From contig CAVZCU010000017.1 of assembly GCA_963773845.1 (NCBI GenBank), positions 62,001 through 126,000 on the forward strand: a stretch of 64,000 bases of DNA. Direction: 5' to 3'. Every line of letters starts with the position of its first letter. Position 1 is the first letter of the stretch. The notes below the pieces were generated by a model that was not told the origin of the DNA, ran no database searches, and worked only from the letters and a program-made list of their open reading frames with translations. The position numbers were made by a program, and so were the translations under genes. The DNA comes from SIAJ01 sp963773845. Its GTDB lineage: Bacteria > Planctomycetota > Planctomycetia > Gemmatales > Gemmataceae. Below, one piece after another: positions 50,624-59,762 of this stretch.

Positions 50624-51055
50624 TTACTTGCTGATACGGGCGATCATTCGCCAGAATTCGTGTCGATTCAACTTTAGAACTGCCTCGGAATTGTATCGCT
50701 CAAGCAAGGAATCGAAGTCCGGAGTATAGAGCAGACTGTCGCGTGCCCCTGGCGACGGAAGCTCGACGCGAATCAAGGTCTCTAGAAGTTCGACATCCGC
50801 AGGCGGCAATGGCAGTGGCGGTAGTTGACTTGGCCCCATTCGGGGAAGGCGAGCGGCTTTTCGTAGCCGAAGCAATCGACCGAGGATTTCCCGGTCCGAT
50901 CGTGTATCGCCTGTCGTGCGCAAAGTCTGCACAAGTCTCTCGAACTCCGGCGTATAGGGTAATTGGTCAACTGGGCGGCCTAAACGCACATACTCGTCGA
51001 CCAGTTTCTGGTCTTCATCCGATAAAGGCGCAACGTCGCGAATGACTTGGTTCAT
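50624..51055 (-). CDS. Small protein with two internal repeats, partner of FRG-domain gene
   Basis: A 143-aa, soluble, leucine-rich protein. Two halves look related: the first has LPYTPEFERLVQTLRT and the second LLYTPDFDSLLERYN, each preceded by an acidic D/E-x-L-helix (LSDEDQKLVDEYVRLG; LPPADVELLETLIRVE). The ATG lies three bases after the FRG gene's TAG, and GGGGAG for it is within the end of that gene, so translation is coupled. No family recognised. Confidence 0.7.
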   Translation of the reverse strand: MNQVIRDVAPLSDEDQKLVDEYVRLGRPVDQLPYTPEFERLVQTLRTTGDTRSDREILGRLLRLRKAARLPRMGPSQLPPLPLPPADVELLETLIRVELPSPGARDSLLYTPDFDSLLERYNSEAVLKLNRHEFWRMIARISK

Positions 51056-51058
51056 TGC

Positions 51059-51763
51059 CTATGTCTCCCCGATTACAAGGACTCGCGTTGTTGCGGCCTC
51101 AGCGGCCGCTCCTAAATCACTGTACATCGTCCGTGCGGTTATTGTCATCTCTTCCAGCATACCGAGTACAAATTGTCTCTCCGTGACGCGAATGTCGTGC
51201 CGAGCGAGTGCATCTCCGAGCAGGTGCTCCAAAGTACCAGCCGCGGTGTTTGCCACGCGAACGAACAAGCCCTGCTGGATTTGGGCACGAGGATTGAATC
51301 GTATCGCCTCTTCGTTGTCGACAATTTCAATATCGGTGACTCCATGAGTTGCAAATACTTCCCGATCTAGGAGCCAGATGGAGACATGGCTTGCCCCCGC
51401 GGGCGACGCATCCGCAAAAGCAAACCAACTGGCTATGTACGGCGATGCGGAGAAATCCAGTACAGTCGTCGGTAGGCCATGATGCCTTCCCAGGAGTTCC
51501 CAATCTCTCGGCTCTAGCGCCAAGGTGGGATCAATCATCCGAGCTTGACGGCGGAATTCGCCGATTAATCGGTCTAAGCACGTTTTTCGCTCATCGAGAG
51601 TTGCGAATTTTCGCTGTCGGTCCAGTGATGCTTCAATGTGCCATCGCGAATCCGCCTGTCCTCTGAAAATGAGTTGACGACGGCGGGACTCCGGCAGGGA
51701 GTGATATTCGCATAGAAACTGGTTGAAAAACAGCTTCCATGAGTCGTGGTTGTGAACGGTCAT
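51059..51763 (-). CDS. FRG-domain protein
   Basis: A 234-aa protein with LIFRGQADSRWHIEASLDR near residue 32, the defining FRGQ motif, then GRHHGLPTTVLDFSASPYIA and a helical C-terminus. FRG domains are found in various bacterial proteins, some in defence islands; their activity is not settled. The ATG is only four bases after the stop of the DUF1501 gene, placing it in that transcript. Confidence 0.85.
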   Translation of the reverse strand: MTVHNHDSWKLFFNQFLCEYHSLPESRRRQLIFRGQADSRWHIEASLDRQRKFATLDERKTCLDRLIGEFRRQARMIDPTLALEPRDWELLGRHHGLPTTVLDFSASPYIASWFAFADASPAGASHVSIWLLDREVFATHGVTDIEIVDNEEAIRFNPRAQIQQGLFVRVANTAAGTLEHLLGDALARHDIRVTERQFVLGMLEEMTITARTMYSDLGAAAEAATTRVLVIGET

Positions 51764-51767
51764 GGGC

Positions 51768-53220
51768 CTAAGCGATTATCTCCTTCACCACTCGTCCATG
51801 CACATCCGTCAGCCGGAAATCTCGCCCCGCGTAGCGATACGTGAACTTCTCGTGGTCGAAGCCCAGAAGCTTCAAGCATCGTCGCGTGCAGGTCGTGGAC
51901 GTGGACTTTGTTCTCGACCGCCGCGAAGCCGAACTCGTCCGTCGCGCCGACCGCTTGGCCGCCTTTCACGCCGCCGCCGGCCAGCCACATCGAGAAGCCG
52001 TGATGGTTGTGGTCGCGGCCATTGATCTTGCCGGCGTTCGAGCCGGGGGTTGGCAATTCGACGGTCGGCGTGCGGCCGAATTCGCCGCCCCAGATGACCA
52101 GCGTTTCGTCGAATAGGCCCGAGCCGTTTCAGATCGCTGCAGAAGCGCGCCGATCGCCTGGTCGCATTGCTTGGCGAGCTGGCGGTGATTGACTTCGAGG
52201 TCGTCGTGGTTGTCCCACGGTTGGCCGGCCCCGTGCCAGACTTGCACGAAGCGCACTCCGCGCTCGATCAGTCGCCGGGTGATGAGCAGTTGCCGGGCTT
52301 GCGTGCCGGGTCCGTAGGCATCGCGAATGTGTTTCGGCTCCCGCGTCACGTCAAACGCATCGGTCGCTTCGGCCTGCATGCGATACGCCAGCTCGAACGA
52401 TTGCAGTCGAGCTTCGAGTTGCGGGTCGCCCGGACGAGCCGCCTGGTGCTGCTTGTTCAGCTTGAGCAACAGGTCGAGTTGCTTGCGCTGGGCCGATCCG
52501 CTGAGTTGGCCGTTCTTCACGTGCTCGATGAGCTTTTCGATCTGCGTGTGCTGCGTGTCGATGTAGGTTCCCTGGTAAACGCCGGGAAGAAACCCCGCCT
52601 GCCAGTTCTGCGATTCCTGAATCGGATACCCGCCAGGGCACATGGCGATAAAGCCGGGCAGGTTCTGGTTCTCCGTACCCGAGACCGTAAGTCAGCCACG
52701 AACCCATCGATGGGCGAATCAACCGCGATTCACCGCAGTTCATAAGAAGCAGCGACGGCTCGTGATTCGGCACATCCGCGTGCATCGAGCGGACGATGCA
52801 CATGTCGTCGATGTGTTTGGCTGTTTCTGCAAATATCTCGCTGACTTCGAGTCCGCACTTGCCACGCTTTTCGAACTTGTAGGGCGAGCCAAACGCGGCC
52901 CCCGTCTTGCGCTCGGTCGGCAGGTTGGGCCGGGGCAGCGGTTTGCCGTGGTGCTTGGTCAAGAGCGGTTTTGGATCAAAGGTGTCAACGTGACTCGGTC
53001 CGCCGTTGGCGAAGATGTGGATCACTCGCTTCGCCTTGGCCGGGAACGGCGGTTGCTTCGGCGCTAGCGGATTGACGAGCGGCTCCGCGGCCAGCAGTTC
53101 CGCCTGCTCGAGCACGCTCGCCAAGCCGAGCATGCCGAACCCCATGCCACAGCGGCGAAGAAGGTCGCGACGGGAGAATTGTGATCGTTCAGTCCGGATT
53201 GTCGTGTTTATCGGTTGCAC
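51768..53220 (-). CDS. DUF1501 (sulfatase-like) protein, three frame breaks
   Basis: A Tat-exported protein of about 483 aa: SRRDLLRRCGMGFGMLGLA near the N-terminus, IHIFANGGPSHVDTFDPKP, MHADVPNHEPSLLLMNCGES, GVRFVQVWHGAGQPWDNHDD and, in other frames, VIWGGEFGRTPTVELPTPG and a C-terminal FTYRYAGRDFRLTDVHG. Breaks are near 52665, 52110 and 51875. Three breaks are more than any other gene here except for possible decay, but all conserved motifs survive. It is paired with the DUF1549/1553 gene upstream, the normal arrangement. Confidence 0.85.
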
Positions 53221-53232
53221 TTTACCTGCCTC

Positions 53233-53574
53233 TCAGTTTTTCAATCGGGGGACGAAACCGAAGTGCTTCAAAGCCCACGGGTACAATGCGTGCCAAACGC
53301 CAACTTCGTACTCATTACCGCGGCGCTTCTTCGCGACCATCACGATCCCAAGATTCTCACCGTTCCATTTGTGTTTCATCTCTCCAACGATCATCAGCAA
53401 CCCGTCATTCTCGGCAACGGCGTACGACTTAACCTTGGGGCTCCCTGCGGGAACAATCAGTTTCAATTGACGTCCGTTGTGCTTGATCGAGATCCTCGTG
53501 GCGTCGTCATACGAGAAGCACTCGTGCTTGTAGACCATATGATCGACCCAGTATCGCATTTTCTTGGTTGCCAT
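53233..53574 (-). CDS. Small hypothetical protein between the cytochrome and DUF1501 genes
   Basis: A 113-aa protein starting MATKKMRYWVDHMVYKHECF, with basic charge and alternating beta-like strands (LKLIVPAGSPKVKSYAVAE). It sits 12 bases before the DUF1501 start and 16 bases after the upstream gene's stop, so all three are one operon. AAGGAAGG upstream of the ATG supports the start. No family recognised. Confidence 0.65.
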   Translation of the reverse strand: MATKKMRYWVDHMVYKHECFSYDDATRISIKHNGRQLKLIVPAGSPKVKSYAVAENDGLLMIVGEMKHKWNGENLGIVMVAKKRRGNEYEVGVWHALYPWALKHFGFVPRLKN

Positions 53575-53590
53575 TATGATGCAGCCTTCC

Positions 53591-56253
53591 TTAATCCACA
53601 AACGCGAACTCGTTGCTCGCCAGGAGCACCTGAGCGAGTTGCTCCCAGGGGCTCAACTTCGTTTTCGTGCCAGCCGGCGAGCTGACGAATGCCAGGGCAA
53701 CCGACACCTCTTCGGCCGTAGGCTTGCGGGCGAATGTGAGCCGGTACAGTTGCGCCACACGGTTCGCCGGATCCGCGTTCGACGTGCGTGCGGCAAGGGC
53801 CTTGGCCTGCTCGATCACGAACGGCGAATTCATCAGGAACAAGGCCTGCTGCGGCACTGTGGTGGTGAAGCGTTGCGGGGCGTGCGTATCAGGCAGGGCC
53901 ACGTCGAACGACCGGAATGTGCCTGGCAGGTTTTGACGATCGATAAATCCATAGACCGCGCGACGAGTGCTGAACGGCGCCTGGAACAGGTCCACCGACC
54001 GGCCGCCGACACCTTCGTCCAGACGACCGGCCGACGCGCAGCAGACCATCGCGGAGTCCCTCGAACGTCCGGCGCTTGCGCGTCATGCGGGCGAGCAGGC
54101 GATTCTCCGGATCGAGTTTCATCAGCGACTCGGGAGCGACCGACGACTGACGATACGTGGCCGACAATACGATCAGTCGATGCAGCTTCTTGACACTCCA
54201 GCCAGACTCCACGAATCGCATGGCCAGCCAATCGAGCAACTCGGGGTGCGTCGGCGGATCGGAACGCATGCCGAAATCGCTTGGCGTGCGCACCAGCCCC
54301 TGGCCGAATAAATGGCCCCAAACGCGGTTCACCATGACTCGAGCCGTCAGCGGGTTTTTCGCGTCGGCAATCATTCGCGCCATTTCCAGGCGGCCGCTGC
54401 CATCGGCGAATGGCTTGCGATTCGGGCCGGCGATCACCTCGGGAAACTGGCGAGGCACCTGGGGACCGCGATTGTTCGGATTGCCGCGCAGGAAAACAAC
54501 CGGCTGCATCGGCGTGCCATCTGTCATAACCATTGCTCGGGCCGGGGCGACCGGGGATTTGGCCCGCCATTCATCAATCTTGCGTTTCAGAGCGCGAAGG
54601 TCGTCGCGCTCCTTGCGATTAATCACGCGCTCGAACATTGGCTCGTTGAAATCGAGTGGGCCGCCAGCGCCGAAGACCGCGGCCAGACTCTTGTCGGCGC
54701 CAGGTCCCGCCAGGAGTTCCCCATAGACAGCACACACGTCGTGGAACGAGGTTGGCTTCTTCTTCTCCAAAGCCGCGATGACGAGCGATGGCGATTTCTC
54801 CTGACGCAGTTTGTCGAGAACGGCCGGCGCCTTGGCAGCGAATTCCTTGTCGGGAATTGCAGCGAAGGCTCGATACGCCGCGAACCGCGGATCGTTCTTG
54901 GCCTTACCGTCCAGATAAGTCTTCCACGAGCCAATGACGGTCGCGATCAACTTGCGCTCGTCGGCAAACGAACGCAGTCGGAAGCGTTCCAGGCTGCGGG
55001 CATCGCGAGCGGCCCTGAGATACTCGGCGACTGCGGCCGGTGAACGGAGTTTTTCCGCATACGTCCGCTTCAGTTTCTCGGTGGCTTGCTCGACGACGTC
55101 TTCACGCTTTTTCAATTCCGCTCGAAATGCCCGCACCTCGGGCGTGTCCTTCGGCTCTTCGATCAACGGCAGGTCCTTGGGCTCCCGCGACGAGGCAAAG
55201 ACCCCGTAGAGCGAGTAATAATCTTTCGCCGGAATCGGATCGTACTTGTGGTCGTGACACCGGGCGCACGTCAATGTCATCGCCTGAAAAGTGCGGAAAG
55301 TGACGTCGAGACGATCGTCGATAATGTCGTGCGGGTTGTTCAAGAACCGCCGACCGACGGTCAAAAAGCCCATCGCGGCCAGGTTCGGCTTATCTTCCTT
55401 CACGATGCGATCGGCCGCCAATTGATAGAGAATGAAGCGATCGTAGGGCAGATCCTGGTTGAACGAACGGATCAGCCAATCGCGATACGTGTAAGCGAAA
55501 GGATAGTTGCGATCCTCGGTGAAGACATACCCCTTGGTGTCGGCATAACGCGCCAGGTCCATCCAGTGTCGGGCTTGCTGCTCGCCGTAATGCGGTGATT
55601 CGAGCAGGCGATCGACCCGTTATTCATATGCCGTTGGCGACGGGTCGTTCTCGAATGCTTCGACTTCTTCGGGAGTCGGCATCAGACCGGTCAGGTCGTA
55701 GGTCACGCGACGAATGAGCGTTCGCCTGTCCGCTGGCGGTGAAAGTGTCAGTCCCTTCGCTTCGAGCCTTGCCAAGACGAAGCGGTCGATCGCCATCTCG
55801 GCTGCGGTCTTAGGTGCAGGCGGGATCGGATCGCGGACCGGCTGATAGGCCCAGTGGGTCTTCGTGGGGTCAAGGGCTGCCGTCGCCTTGTCGGGATAAG
55901 GTGCCCCCATTTTCACCCAGGCAGCCATCGCGTCGATCGCCGCGGCGGGCAGCCTGCTCTTGGGCGGCATTTTGACGTCGCCCGACCTGCCGCACCGCTT
56001 GGATTAGCAAACTCTTGTCCGGATTCCCGGCGACGATCACGGGGCCATTCTCGCTCCCCTTGAGGGCGCTTGCTCGATTGTCCAAGCGCAATCCGACCGA
56101 CTGCTTCTTCGAGCCATGGCACTGGTAGCAATGCTCCGCCAAAACCGGGCGCACGTGCTTTTCGAAGAACTCGATCGCCGCCGGATCGGGCTTCGATTCG
56201 GCCCAGCAGGGCATCGCGCAGGCGAACACGATGACGCAAGCGCATTTTCGCAT
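53591..56253 (-). CDS. DUF1549/DUF1553 cytochrome-domain protein, two frame breaks and an in-frame TAA
   Basis: A secreted planctomycete protein of about 886 aa. Signal peptide, then the PSCyt1 haem motif CYQCHGSKKQ, DUF1549 (DLTGLMPTPEEVEAFENDP, ARYADTKGYVFTEDRNYP, and a second haem motif CARCHDHKYDP), and DUF1553 (GRLEMARMIADAKNPLTARV, GWSVKKLHRLIVLSATYRQSS, and a C-terminal SNEFAFVD). Frame breaks are near 55980 and 54045. In addition an in-frame TAA at 55620-55622 follows SPTAYE, where relatives continue with a basic residue and VDRLL. It heads the operon with the DUF1501 gene. Confidence 0.86.
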
Positions 56254-56411
56254 GAACTTTCGGCTCCGGGAAACTGGGCAATTGGCGGTGGAGAGAGTAC
56301 CAGGCAGGTCAATCTATTCTAGCGGAATTCTGGCCGCTTGGTCCTTCGTTCATTGCGAGAATCGAGGCATCGTAGCGAGTTGGGGCGGCAAGCAGGAAAT
56401 CTAGGAAGGAT

Positions 56412-57208
56412 TTGCAACCTGTCGTCGTGCAAGACGGAATGCAAATCCGTTCCACTTCCGCGCGTCGCGAGCGAAGGCCGGTTTTTCTCATGAATCTGTC
56501 CGCAATTCGTTTTGCCTGTGGTATTCTCTTGTCTCGGCGCGATGTGGAAGGTAGATTGCTCTGCTCGCGAACGATCGAGGAACAACTGGAACCCGACGTG
56601 CAAACGAAGACCTTGGGATCACCATTCCTGCCAGAACATGACGTCCATATCTTGATTCGCCAGGCTCAAGCTGGAGACCGCCAGGCTTTTGCGCTGGTGA
56701 TCGAGCAAGTGCGGCCGTTCATTTACAAGTTGGCCAGGCAGTATTCCGGACGAGTGGGGGGCACGCCGGTCGAGGACCTCGTGCAAACCGGCTTGCTCGC
56801 GGCGGTTCGTTCGGTGCCTTGCTTCGACACATCAGCGGGCGTGAAATTTGTCAGCTACGTCGGGGTGGCAGCCGCCGAGCGATTCATCGGGCGACATTCA
56901 CCTGGAAGCCGCTGCCACAAGCCTCAACGAAAGAGGTTGATTTCATTGCCGAGCTGGCCGATCACCGAGAGCCATTGCCGATTCCGGACGCTGAGACTGC
57001 CCATGTCGTGCGGAACTTGATTGACGCCCGGCTGGGAGATCGAGAACGGCAGTTAGTTGGACAAAGATTTGGTTTGGACGGATCGCCGCCCCGGACCTAT
57101 GCGGAGTTGGCGACGGTCACGGGCACATCCCGGCAGAACGTGCAACAGATGGTCGAGCGTGCATTGCGCCGATTGCGCAATCATTTCGTGGAACCGGCGA
57201 ACGCGTAA
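56412..57208 (+). CDS. Sigma-70 family factor, one frame break, uncertain start
   Basis: Region 2 is clear: RQAQAGDRQAFALVIEQVRPF, then QYSGRVGGTPVEDLVQTGLL and the truncated core GVKFVSYVGVAAAERFIGR. Region 4 is in another frame after about 56890-56940: HVVRNLIDARLGDRERQLVG, LDGSPPRTYAELATVTGTS and a helix-turn-helix ending RQNVQQMVERALRRLRN. This resembles group 3/4 sigma factors. The start is unclear: the earliest in-frame ATG is 56412, and 56490 or a GTG near 56598 is possible. No anti-sigma gene is adjacent. Confidence 0.78.
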
Positions 57209-57214
57209 GGCATT

Positions 57215-57349
57215 TCAAGTCGTCGTGACCGCCTTTGCTGGCCTTGGCACGTCTTTGTCTTTGTTCTTATCTTTCTCGCCGGACCCACTGCATCCCGCCA
57301 GGATCAGGAGAGAAACTCCCAGCACCAGACTCGCGAGAACTTTGCGCAC
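57215..57349 (-). CDS. Small lipoprotein, 44 aa
   Basis: Starts with GTG and encodes MRKVLASLVLGVSLLILAGC, with a perfect lipobox LAGC, then a short Lys/Asp tail (SGSGEKDKNKDKDVPRPAK). Membrane-anchored peptide of unknown role. The second and third small genes upstream have the same layout, so this is a cluster of related peptides. Confidence 0.6.
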   Translation of the reverse strand: MRKVLASLVLGVSLLILAGCSGSGEKDKNKDKDVPRPAKAVTTT

Positions 57350-57371
57350 GATAAGGACTCCCAACAAAATG

Positions 57372-57403
57372 AAAGGCCGAACGCCACTGGGCGTCCGGCC
57401 TTT
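57372..57403. terminator. Strong hairpin, probable terminator for the small lipoprotein upstream on the minus strand
   Basis: AAAGGCCGAACGCC pairs with GGCGTCCGGCCTTT, a 13-pair stem with one mismatch and a loop of about 4. A-runs and T-runs on both sides make it usable in either direction. It follows the stop at 57428 on the minus strand. Confidence 0.75.
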
Positions 57404-57427
57404 GACAATTCAGCGATCCTGGTCGAG

Positions 57428-57567
57428 TTACTTGGTCGTCTTCATGCTGCCATTGCTCGGGCCGGTCATCTTCGTGCCGGTCGAGGGAGCCGAGGTCTTC
57501 TTGTCTTCGCAGCCAACGCTGGCGCCAGCGCGGCGGCCAGGACCACGAGGCTCAGGAGCTTCTTCAT
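57428..57567 (-). CDS. Small lipoprotein, one frame break
   Basis: MKKLLSLVVLAAALAPALA leads to a frame break near 57520; the other frame continues GCEDKKTSAPSTGTKMTGPS and MKTTK to a TAA at 57428. Repaired, it is a lipoprotein with an ALAGC lipobox and a body like that of the next gene (GCEDKKT). Length about 46 aa. Confidence 0.55.
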
Positions 57568-57658
57568 TGCGATCAATCCTTTCGTCATAGGTTGGGTAAA
57601 AACAATCTACACGTCGCCGTGTATGGGTGGAAAATTAACAAAACACGCCGACCGGAGA

Positions 57659-57910
57659 TTACTTCTTTTCCGGCTTGCCGACCGAGGGGCCGCCGTCCGG
57701 CTTCTTGTTGCTTGGCTTCGTTTCAGACTTTTTGTCGGTCGTTTCGCTGTGTTTCGTTGTTTCGCCGTGCTTCGTCGTCGGCTCGCTATGCTTCGTCGGT
57801 TCGGTGTGCTTCGTTGGCGACGTGACCGGCTTCGGCGGAGTGGTCTTCTTGTCTTCGCAGCCAACAGCGGCCAACGAGAGAGCCATCATGAGTGCAAACA
57901 GCTTTTTCAC
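57659..57910 (-). CDS. Lipoprotein with Thr/Lys/His/Glu-rich tail, 83 aa
   Basis: MKKLFALMMALSLAAVGCED has a lipobox (AVGC) and the same GCEDKKT start as its neighbour. The tail is built from imperfect repeats of the type PTKHTEPTKHSEPTTKHGE and is likely disordered. A surface or periplasmic peptide; metal binding through the His residues is conceivable, but untested. Confidence 0.75.
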   Translation of the reverse strand: MKKLFALMMALSLAAVGCEDKKTTPPKPVTSPTKHTEPTKHSEPTTKHGETTKHSETTDKKSETKPSNKKPDGGPSVGKPEKK

Positions 57911-58224
57911 GGTTATACCTCTTGGGAAGTGCAGGCCCCTGGTGGGTCATTCCGCGAATCCCTTCTCGGTAGGTCGCGGTACGACAATAGAGATACAGAC
58001 CGTGGCTCGTTATTCCCCAAATTCTTTGTTTTTTTCCGCCCTGGTTTGCGCCTAGGGAACAAAAGTTCATAGGGCTGACTCAATTGCATACTTATTGGGC
58101 AAGCGGAAGAAATCCTGTGCCAGTCAAACGAACAACCCTAAGTTGAAGAAGTTGCCACCTTTCTGGCGGCATCGGGAATAATCCTGGCCCCGCTGCATCA
58201 ACCATATAGGAGTAGGTGTCGCTT
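57911..58224. other. Intergenic gap, nothing recognised
   Basis: A 314-base AT-richer stretch between the lipoprotein and the ECF sigma gene. It should hold their divergent promoters. I examined a TGGC...TGCA site near 58185 as a sigma-54 promoter, but the spacing does not fit. No RNA gene or hairpin was identified. Confidence 0.5.
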
Positions 58225-58771
58225 ATGGGCGCGACCGGTAGCCGGCGGGGCATCGCCTCCCTCGTCGAGCAACATTACGAGTCGCTGTATCGCTATGCCT
58301 ACCGCCTCAGCGGCACGTCTGCCGACGCGGAGGACTTGACGCAGGACTCGTTTTGCAAGGCTCAGGCTCAGCTGAGCCAATTGCGCGACCCGGATCGGGC
58401 CAAGCCGTGGCTCTTTTCCATCCTGCGAAACACCTACCTCCAACGGGCGCGAACGGATCGCAGCTCATCGGCAGGTATCGCTCGACACGGTCGGCGATAT
58501 CGCGTGCGACGATCCGCGGGAGGTTCCGGAAATCGGGCCGGAACAACTGCAATTCGTCCTGAACGAACTGCCGGAAGGATTTCGGACGCCGGTGATCTTG
58601 TTTTATTTCGAGGACATGAGTTATCGTGACATCGCCGAACAGATGGACCTGCCCATCGGCACCGTGATGTCGCGGTTGGCGCGAGCGAAAGCCCATTTGC
58701 GGGGACGTCTGCTGCCCGCGGAGAGCGCGGCAAACACGCCGTCGGTTGGAGAGATGAGCCGTGGACTGTAG
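58225..58771 (+). CDS. ECF sigma factor (RpoE-like), one frame break
   Basis: About 182 aa. Region 2: LVEQHYESLYRYAYRLSG, SADAEDLTQDSFCKAQAQL and WLFSILRNTYLQRAR. After a one-base break near 58470-58480 the frame continues LNELPEGFRTPVILFYFEDM, then SYRDIAEQMDLPIGTVMSRL with the region 4 helix-turn-helix, RAKAHLRGRLLP and the stop at 58769-58771. The stop overlaps the anti-sigma start, so the two are co-translated and the anti-sigma is the obvious regulator. Confidence 0.87.
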
Positions 58772-59681
58772 CACTGCTCGAATGCTGGCAACGTTTTTCG
58801 GCCGTCAGGGGTCCGAATTGGCCCCGGAAGACGCGGCGGATCTGAACGTCCACCTTGCCGGCTGCCCGAGTTGTGCCAATGCGGTTCGCTTCGAGCGGGA
58901 CTTTGACGCTCGCCTCGGCAAGCGCATGCTGGCGGTGCCCATCCCCTCGAATCTCAAGTCCAAGATCCTCGACGGCATCGCCGCCGAACGCGGCGCCTGG
59001 TATCGCAAAAAATTCTACGCGGCGACCGGTCTGGCCGCGACGATCCTGATCGCAATCGGCGGCGTGATCGCCTGGCAGATGGGCAACGCACCCGAATTGA
59101 CGCTCTCAGAGATTGCCCGCCAGGCCGACCAGAGAGAACAGGACCGCCCCCGGAATGCTCGGGAATTCTTGGCCGATCAGGGGATTGAGTTTCATCCCGA
59201 GCGAGCGTTGGATCTGAATCAGGCCGAGACCTGGGGCATGCATCAGTTGCAAGGGAAATTCGTCCCCACCCTGTACCTCGTCAACCGACCGAAGAACGCG
59301 AGCGCAACCGTTTACGTTGTTCGCGACCGCGACTTCAAGTGGAAGAACCTGCCACAAGACGGCTCGAGCGTGCAGAGTGTTTACGGCTTCCAGGTGGCGG
59401 TCTTACGCGATCAGAAGCGATCGGACGTCGGATACGTCGTGGTATTCATCGGCGCGGGGCTGGAAGTCTTTCTGGATGACCGGCCGAATTATTACGCGCT
59501 TTCAAACTTGCGTTCGCTTGCGCTCAACACGGCGGAGCCCGACGCGCAACGCGAGGGCGACGTCGAACTGTCAGAGGCGCAATCTTTTCGGACCAAATCG
59601 GCTGGCACAACCGGGCCCGCCTCGCCCTCGCGTTGCGCGTCGGGCTCGGCTGGTTTTCACAATCCTGGTGCAGCGATTTAA
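58761..59681 (+). CDS. Zinc-finger anti-sigma factor, transmembrane
   Basis: A 306-aa protein beginning with GTG (MDCSTARMLATFFGRQ). The zinc-binding anti-sigma motif is HLAGCPSC, typical HxxxCxxC. A transmembrane helix is at residues about 91-111 (AATGLAATILIAIGGVIAW). The C-terminal part should be periplasmic. It overlaps the sigma gene by 11 bases. Its last 40 residues are rich in Ser, Ala and Pro. Confidence 0.85.
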   Translation: MDCSTARMLATFFGRQGSELAPEDAADLNVHLAGCPSCANAVRFERDFDARLGKRMLAVPIPSNLKSKILDGIAAERGAWYRKKFYAATGLAATILIAIGGVIAWQMGNAPELTLSEIARQADQREQDRPRNAREFLADQGIEFHPERALDLNQAETWGMHQLQGKFVPTLYLVNRPKNASATVYVVRDRDFKWKNLPQDGSSVQSVYGFQVAVLRDQKRSDVGYVVVFIGAGLEVFLDDRPNYYALSNLRSLALNTAEPDAQREGDVELSEAQSFRTKSAGTTGPASPSRCASGSAGFHNPGAAI

Positions 59682-59688
59682 TGCAAAA

Positions 59689-59725
59689 AGCGCCCGCGAA
59701 GGTTGAACTTTCCTTCGCTGGCGCT
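59689..59725. terminator. Hairpin between convergent genes
   Basis: The left arm 59689-59702 (AGCGCCCGCGAAGG) and right arm 59712-59725 (CCTTCGCTGGCGCT) pair over 14 bases with one mismatch. It sits between the convergent anti-sigma and HTH/acidic genes and is a plausible bidirectional terminator. Part of it resembles palindrome family A. Confidence 0.6.
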
Positions 59726-59762
59726 CAGGCTCCGCTGTGTTTCGTGGGCAAGCTCGCTCGCC

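Noticed and set aside
58180..58200. Possible sigma-54 promoter before the ECF sigma gene
   Set aside because: GG and GC elements are separated by seven bases rather than the ten required.
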